A program made the position numbers and the translations under genes. Shown piece by piece: positions 42,989-46,188 of a stretch of DNA of 46,188 nucleotides. The number at the start of each line of letters is the position of its first letter. Position 1 is the first letter of the stretch. Below the pieces are notes generated by a model. That model was not told the origin of the DNA and searched no databases. It saw only the letters and a program-made list of their open reading frames with translations. Origin of the DNA: an uncultured Alphaproteobacteria bacterium (GTDB taxonomy: Bacteria; Pseudomonadota; Alphaproteobacteria; CAAGCB01; CAG-977); assembly GCA_944393745.1 (NCBI GenBank), contig CALYBD010000018.1, positions 1 to 46,188 on the forward strand, given 5' to 3'.

Positions 42989-44270
42989 ATTAACTAAAGA
43001 ACAAAACGATGTCGTGTTTTGCAATAAACCCCGCATTTACATAAATGCGGGGGCAGGAACCGGTAAGACCAGTACGATATTAACCTCTATTGCTCAGCGG
43101 ATTGAAGAGGCGGTTCCACCTTCCAATATTCTTGTTTTGGCATACAATAAAAAGATACAGCAGGAAATTCAAAAAAAAGTTCCGAGGAATGTTCTTGTCT
43201 GCACCTTTCATGCGTTTGCGAAGAAAGAATTAAAACGATATATGCAAAAAGTTCCAGACCTGCTCTCTCCGGAAGAGACGGAAGCGTTGATTATTCGTGC
43301 AAAGAAAGAAACAAAAACAAAGGGGAAAAGCGAAGATTTTGTGCAAGCCGTTTTGGCGGCGAGAGAGAATCCCTCATATTTAAAAAAATTTAAACCTGAG
43401 TATCGAACTGTTTATGAGAGGTATGGTTCTCTTTTAAAAGAAACCCATCGATTTGATTTTGCGAAGTTAATCCGGAAACTTATTTTTGTTTTAAAAAAAG
43501 ATGAGGTTTTTCTGAAAGAACTTCAATCTCGGTACACGCACATTTATATTGACGAGTTTCAAGACATTTCTAGGAAAAGATTGAAGCTGTTAGAATGTTT
43601 AACATCCGAGCGAACACATCTCTTTTGTGTCGGAGATTCCGATCAATCCATTTACGGTTGGAATGGAATTGACGAAAAAAACGTTGAAATCGCCATAAAG
43701 ATATTAAAATTAAGAGTTTTTAATTTGACGCGAAGCTATCGTTTGCCCACAAAAATTGTTTGTGCGGTAAATCAATTATTGAAGCACAATCAAAACCCTT
43801 TAAGGAAGAGTTTAACTTCTGCCAAAAAGGCTGATGGAATAATAAAGGTCTTAAGCTTTTCTAAAGGAGAAGAAGAGATTTCTTTTATAAAACAGAAGAT
43901 AAAGGCGTTGCGTCAAAAAGGCATTCTCGACAAGGATATTGCTTTATTATTTCGAGTAAAAAAAATGTGCACGGAATATAAAAATTGTTTGCAAGTGAAT
44001 TGTTATTTTTCAACAGTTCATCAAGCAAAGGGATTGGAATTTAAATATGTTTTTGTCGTAGGAGCCGAAGACGGTCTTTTCCCGTGTATTCCAAACATGA
44101 ACAAATTGAGTGAAAAAGAGTGCGCGGTGAAAATGCGGGAAGAAAGAAGGGTTTTTGCAGAAGCAATCACACGAGCTTCTAAGGGAGTTTATATTACACA
44201 CTTAAATAATTGCCTGCGTAAAAACAGAATAGCTACTCCTTCTCCCTTTTTGTCCGAATTAAAGCTATAA
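42981..44270 (+). CDS. Compact UvrD/Rep-like superfamily 1A helicase
   Basis: A 429-aa 3'-5' DNA helicase. Motif I is Ala-Gly-Ala-Gly-Thr-Gly-Lys-Thr (about 23-30), motif Ia includes Cys-Thr-Phe-His-Ala-Phe, motif II Ile-Asp-Glu-Phe-Gln-Asp (190-195), motif III Gly-Asp-Ser-Asp-Gln-Ser-Ile-Tyr-Gly-Trp (218-227), motif IV Arg-Ser-Tyr-Arg, motif V Thr-Val-His-Gln-Ala-Lys-Gly-Leu-Glu-Phe and motif VI near Ala-Ile-Thr-Arg-Ala. At little over half the length of UvrD (about 720 aa) it has shortened 1B/2B inserts. It overlaps the Rep-like gene by eight bases, with GGAG upstream. Rolling-circle plasmids normally borrow the host helicase; this one seems to bring its own. Confidence 0.88.
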   Translation: MHKLTKEQNDVVFCNKPRIYINAGAGTGKTSTILTSIAQRIEEAVPPSNILVLAYNKKIQQEIQKKVPRNVLVCTFHAFAKKELKRYMQKVPDLLSPEETEALIIRAKKETKTKGKSEDFVQAVLAARENPSYLKKFKPEYRTVYERYGSLLKETHRFDFAKLIRKLIFVLKKDEVFLKELQSRYTHIYIDEFQDISRKRLKLLECLTSERTHLFCVGDSDQSIYGWNGIDEKNVEIAIKILKLRVFNLTRSYRLPTKIVCAVNQLLKHNQNPLRKSLTSAKKADGIIKVLSFSKGEEEISFIKQKIKALRQKGILDKDIALLFRVKKMCTEYKNCLQVNCYFSTVHQAKGLEFKYVFVVGAEDGLFPCIPNMNKLSEKECAVKMREERRVFAEAITRASKGVYITHLNNCLRKNRIATPSPFLSELKL

Positions 44271-44286
44271 TGAGCATGCTCATTAT
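44267..44286. repeat. 20-bp palindrome, copy 1
   Basis: ATAATGAGCATGCTCATTAT is a perfect palindrome that begins inside the end of the helicase gene. Two further copies lie at 45799-45818 and 45851-45870, bracketing the DUF4143 ATPase gene. No T-run follows, so it is not an ordinary terminator. Confidence 0.8.
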
Positions 44287-44298
44287 GCCCCCACGATT

Positions 44299-44359
44299 GA
44301 TAAGGTGCAGAAGGAAGAATTACTGTATGTCTGCTGAATTAGAGGCAACGGGTATCCGG
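44299..44359 (-). pseudogene. Relic of an integrase C-terminus
   Basis: This 61-base stretch aligns without gaps to 46004-46064 (50 of 61 bases identical by hand count), inside the integrase at the window end. On the minus strand it still reads as Gly-Tyr-Pro-Leu-Pro-Leu-Ile-Gln-Gln and ends Thr-Leu-Ser, but the catalytic His position reads Asn and flanking sequence has stops. It is a decayed fragment of a related integrase gene, left by an earlier insertion or duplication. The rest of the 44271-44591 gap holds a copy of the palindrome, an ACCGGCGCCGGC-like palindrome (44389-44400) and two TGGTCAAT copies. Confidence 0.7.
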
Positions 44360-44591
44360 TAACTATTAAATTGGTCAATCTTATGTGCACCGGCGCCGGC
44401 TTTTCGACGATTTTTCGATACAGTGATAAAATGGTCAATTTTTAAAAGCATCAATTAAGATGAGCTCTTAAAAAAAGAATTTAACCAAAAAAATGTTTAT
44501 AATGTATTTGTTTTTACGGTTATAGTCGTAAAAACATTTGATTGAAGATGTGTTTTGCGGTATTATCTTTTTGCGGTTTGGAGAAGAACAT

Positions 44592-45800
44592 ATGATTTTA
44601 AGACCTGATTATATTAATGCAATAACCCCGTATATTGACGCACCGTTTGTTAAAATTCTGACAGGTATCCGACGTTCCGGAAAATCAACCATATTAAAAA
44701 TGTTGGCTGAGGAACTGAAGGGGCGCGGTGTTCCTGAGAAAAATATTATAACGTACAAGCTTGATAACATTGAGTATGAGGATATAACGGCAAAGGCCTT
44801 TTATGACAGAGTAAAAACGGAACTTGCGCAAACCGGTAAAACGTATTTGTTTTTTGATGAAATTCAGGAAATCCCGTCATGGGAGAAAATTGTCAATGAT
44901 TTAATGCAAAATGAAAACGTCGATATCTATGTTACCGGTTCGAACTCTCGAATGTTATCGTCTGAAATATCAACATACTTAACCGGCAGGTATGTTTCTT
45001 TTTTAGTGTATCCTTTATCTTTTACAGAATTTTTGACCTTTAAAAAACAATACACGCAGATTAAAGACCCGCATCAGGAGTTGCTTGATTATATTCAATG
45101 CGGCGGTTTTCCGGCGACACGTCTAAAGGAATACACCCCTGATGAAGTCTATACGATTGTTCGGGATATTTATTCTTCAACAATTTACACCGATATCGTC
45201 AAACGCAATCAGATCAGAAAAGCAGATTTGTTAGAACGTGTCGTGCGTTATACATTCAGCAATATCGGTCAGACATTCTCAGCTTATTCCATTGCGAAAT
45301 ACTTGAAATCGGAAAACAGAAAAATTGATAACGAAACAATTTACAGTTATTTGGAAAAGCTCGAAAAAGCCTTTATTTTGTTCAGATGCTCCCGTTATGA
45401 TTTGCAAGGTAAAGAGATACTGAAAACACAGGAAAAATTTTATGTGGCTGACCCTACTTTGCGTTATGCGGTTTTGGGGTATTCTCCGGACAGCGTGGCC
45501 GGCATGCTTGAAAACATCATCTATTTAGAACTTCGCAGAAGGGGATATTCCGTATATGTCGGAAAAACTTTAAAGGGAGAAATTGATTTTGTGGCGACCA
45601 AGCAAAATGAAAAGATTTATGTACAGGTAACACAGAAAATTAACAACCATGAAACCGAATTGCGCGAATACTCTCGATTGTTGGACATTCAGGACAACTA
45701 TCCTAAATACGTTTTAAGAACCGATGATTTTGCAAAGGGAAACTATCAAGGGATCCGCACAATGCACGTAGCCGACTTTTTGTTGGATAACAGCTTTTAA
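44592..45800 (+). CDS. AAA ATPase with DUF4143 C-terminus
   Basis: A 402-aa ATPase of the AAA_14-DUF4143 family. Walker A is Gly-Ile-Arg-Arg-Ser-Gly-Lys-Ser-Thr (25-33) and Walker B Tyr-Leu-Phe-Phe-Asp-Glu (85-90), followed by a sensor Thr-Gly-Ser-Asn. From about residue 200 the DUF4143 part includes a winged-helix-like segment and, near residues 330-360, Glu-Ile-Asp-Phe-Val-Ala with Lys/Gln before it, reminiscent of a PD-(D/E)xK nuclease-like fold. Such genes are widespread single-gene accessory loci with no settled function. The ATG at 44592 has GGAG upstream; an upstream extension to 44538 is not needed. It is flanked by 20-bp palindromes on both sides. Confidence 0.88.
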   Translation: MILRPDYINAITPYIDAPFVKILTGIRRSGKSTILKMLAEELKGRGVPEKNIITYKLDNIEYEDITAKAFYDRVKTELAQTGKTYLFFDEIQEIPSWEKIVNDLMQNENVDIYVTGSNSRMLSSEISTYLTGRYVSFLVYPLSFTEFLTFKKQYTQIKDPHQELLDYIQCGGFPATRLKEYTPDEVYTIVRDIYSSTIYTDIVKRNQIRKADLLERVVRYTFSNIGQTFSAYSIAKYLKSENRKIDNETIYSYLEKLEKAFILFRCSRYDLQGKEILKTQEKFYVADPTLRYAVLGYSPDSVAGMLENIIYLELRRRGYSVYVGKTLKGEIDFVATKQNEKIYVQVTQKINNHETELREYSRLLDIQDNYPKYVLRTDDFAKGNYQGIRTMHVADFLLDNSF

Positions 45801-45870
45801 AATGAGCGTGCTCATTATGCCATCTTGACGATTTTTTTATAAGAACTTTCATAATGAGCATGCTCATTAT
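45799..45870. repeat. Palindrome copies 2 and 3 downstream of the DUF4143 gene
   Basis: AATGAGCGTGCTCATTATG at 45801-45819 differs from copy 1 by one central base. ATAATGAGCATGCTCATTAT at 45851-45870 is identical to copy 1. The copies are about 50 bases apart. The gap to 45945 also holds a GTTAGTAACTAAC palindrome at 45888-45900 and a related TGTTAGTTAC at 45934-45943. Confidence 0.8.
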
Positions 45871-45945
45871 GTCGCCAGATTTCCGTTGTTAGTAACTAAC
45901 CGATTTTTTGATGTTTTTATAATTGCATTTCTCTGTTAGTTACAA

Positions 45946-46188
45946 TCACCCAATCGACTGCAAGGCTTGAATAATGTTTTTCGGATTTGACCGGTAGTAA
46001 CCGGATAAGGTACTGACTGACGAATGTCCGGATATCTGCTGAATTAAAGGCAACGGGTATCCGGCATCCATCAGTCGGGTTAACACGGTCGCTCTTAAAC
46101 TATGGCACCGATACTGGTTATCAAGTCCGACCGCATCAAACACCTGCCTGAACATATAGATGATCTGTTGCTTTGACAGAAAGCCGCC
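45946..46188 (-). CDS. Tyrosine integrase, C-terminal part (runs off the window)
   Basis: The frame is open to the window edge and ends with the stop at 45946. The visible 80 residues include Cys-His-Ser-Leu-Arg-Ala-Thr (HxxR motif), Ile-Ser-Gly-His-Ser-Ser and Leu-Ser-Gly-Tyr-Tyr with the nucleophile Tyr, the usual catalytic C-terminus of a site-specific recombinase. It belongs to a different subfamily from the tRNA-Gln integrase and faces the opposite way. It may mark the other end of this element or the start of a neighbouring one. Confidence 0.85.
   Translation of the reverse strand, partial: GGFLSKQQIIYMFRQVFDAVGLDNQYRCHSLRATVLTRLMDAGYPLPLIQQISGHSSVSTLSGYYRSNPKNIIQALQSIG

Noticed and set aside
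41979-45943. Short repeats considered as a CRISPR array
   Set aside because: The units are palindromic or too short, spacing is irregular, and no cas genes are present.

Overview
The window looks like the chromosome of an alphaproteobacterium of moderate GC, probably an uncultured host- or gut-associated lineage. The grounds are the fused IspDF enzyme, the order dusB - (ntr position) - trkA - hfq - hflX, an alphaproteobacterial-type ComEC without an obvious metallo-beta-lactamase domain, and a short opgGH locus. The lineage is inferred; no rRNA is present.

Layout. 1-1056: tail of an upstream gene and a DUF1796 protein. 1068-7978: ispDF (minus), then a tight plus-strand series dusB, an orphan NtrC DNA-binding domain, trkA, a HAD phosphatase, hfq, hflX and an inositol-phosphatase-like gene. 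7965-14230: minus-strand comEC and opgG-X-opgH for periplasmic glucans, where X is an unknown gene. 14498-17032: a secreted unknown protein facing a minus-strand pair (small helical protein plus a Cys/His papain-like protein). 17090-19945: a P-type ATPase behind what reads as a yybP-ykoY manganese riboswitch with its own terminator. 20065-22759: an 836-aa helical-repeat/transglutaminase-like protein and a zinc ribbon. 23373-35281 is mostly envelope and efflux: a TolC-like lipoprotein carrying a SPOR domain, an alpha/beta hydrolase, an HdeD-like protein, a MacA-MacB-TolC-like operon, a catalytically degenerate alkaline-phosphatase-fold lipoprotein and a MATE pump. 35558-38917: tRNA-Ser, a small membrane protein, lepA, marC and tRNA-Gln.

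38918 to the window end is an accessory region. A tyrosine integrase lies directly downstream of tRNA-Gln, the classical layout of an integrative element. Behind it is an AT-rich cassette: a 228-aa unknown protein, an inverted repeat with related repeats, a 39-aa leader peptide whose stop overlaps the next start, a putative HUH rolling-circle Rep nuclease and a compact UvrD-like helicase overlapping it. Then come a DUF4143 ATPase flanked by three copies of a ~20-bp palindrome, a relic of an integrase C-terminus, and the C-terminal part of a second integrase running off the window. The Rep-helicase cassette is the best candidate for an undescribed system: it seems to carry its initiator, unwinding motor and origin-like repeats together.

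Other points of interest are the NtrC reduced to its DNA-binding domain at the ancestral ntr position, the riboswitch-controlled exporter, the TolC-SPOR fusion and the pseudo-phosphatase. Family calls come from motifs read by eye; no database search was run.
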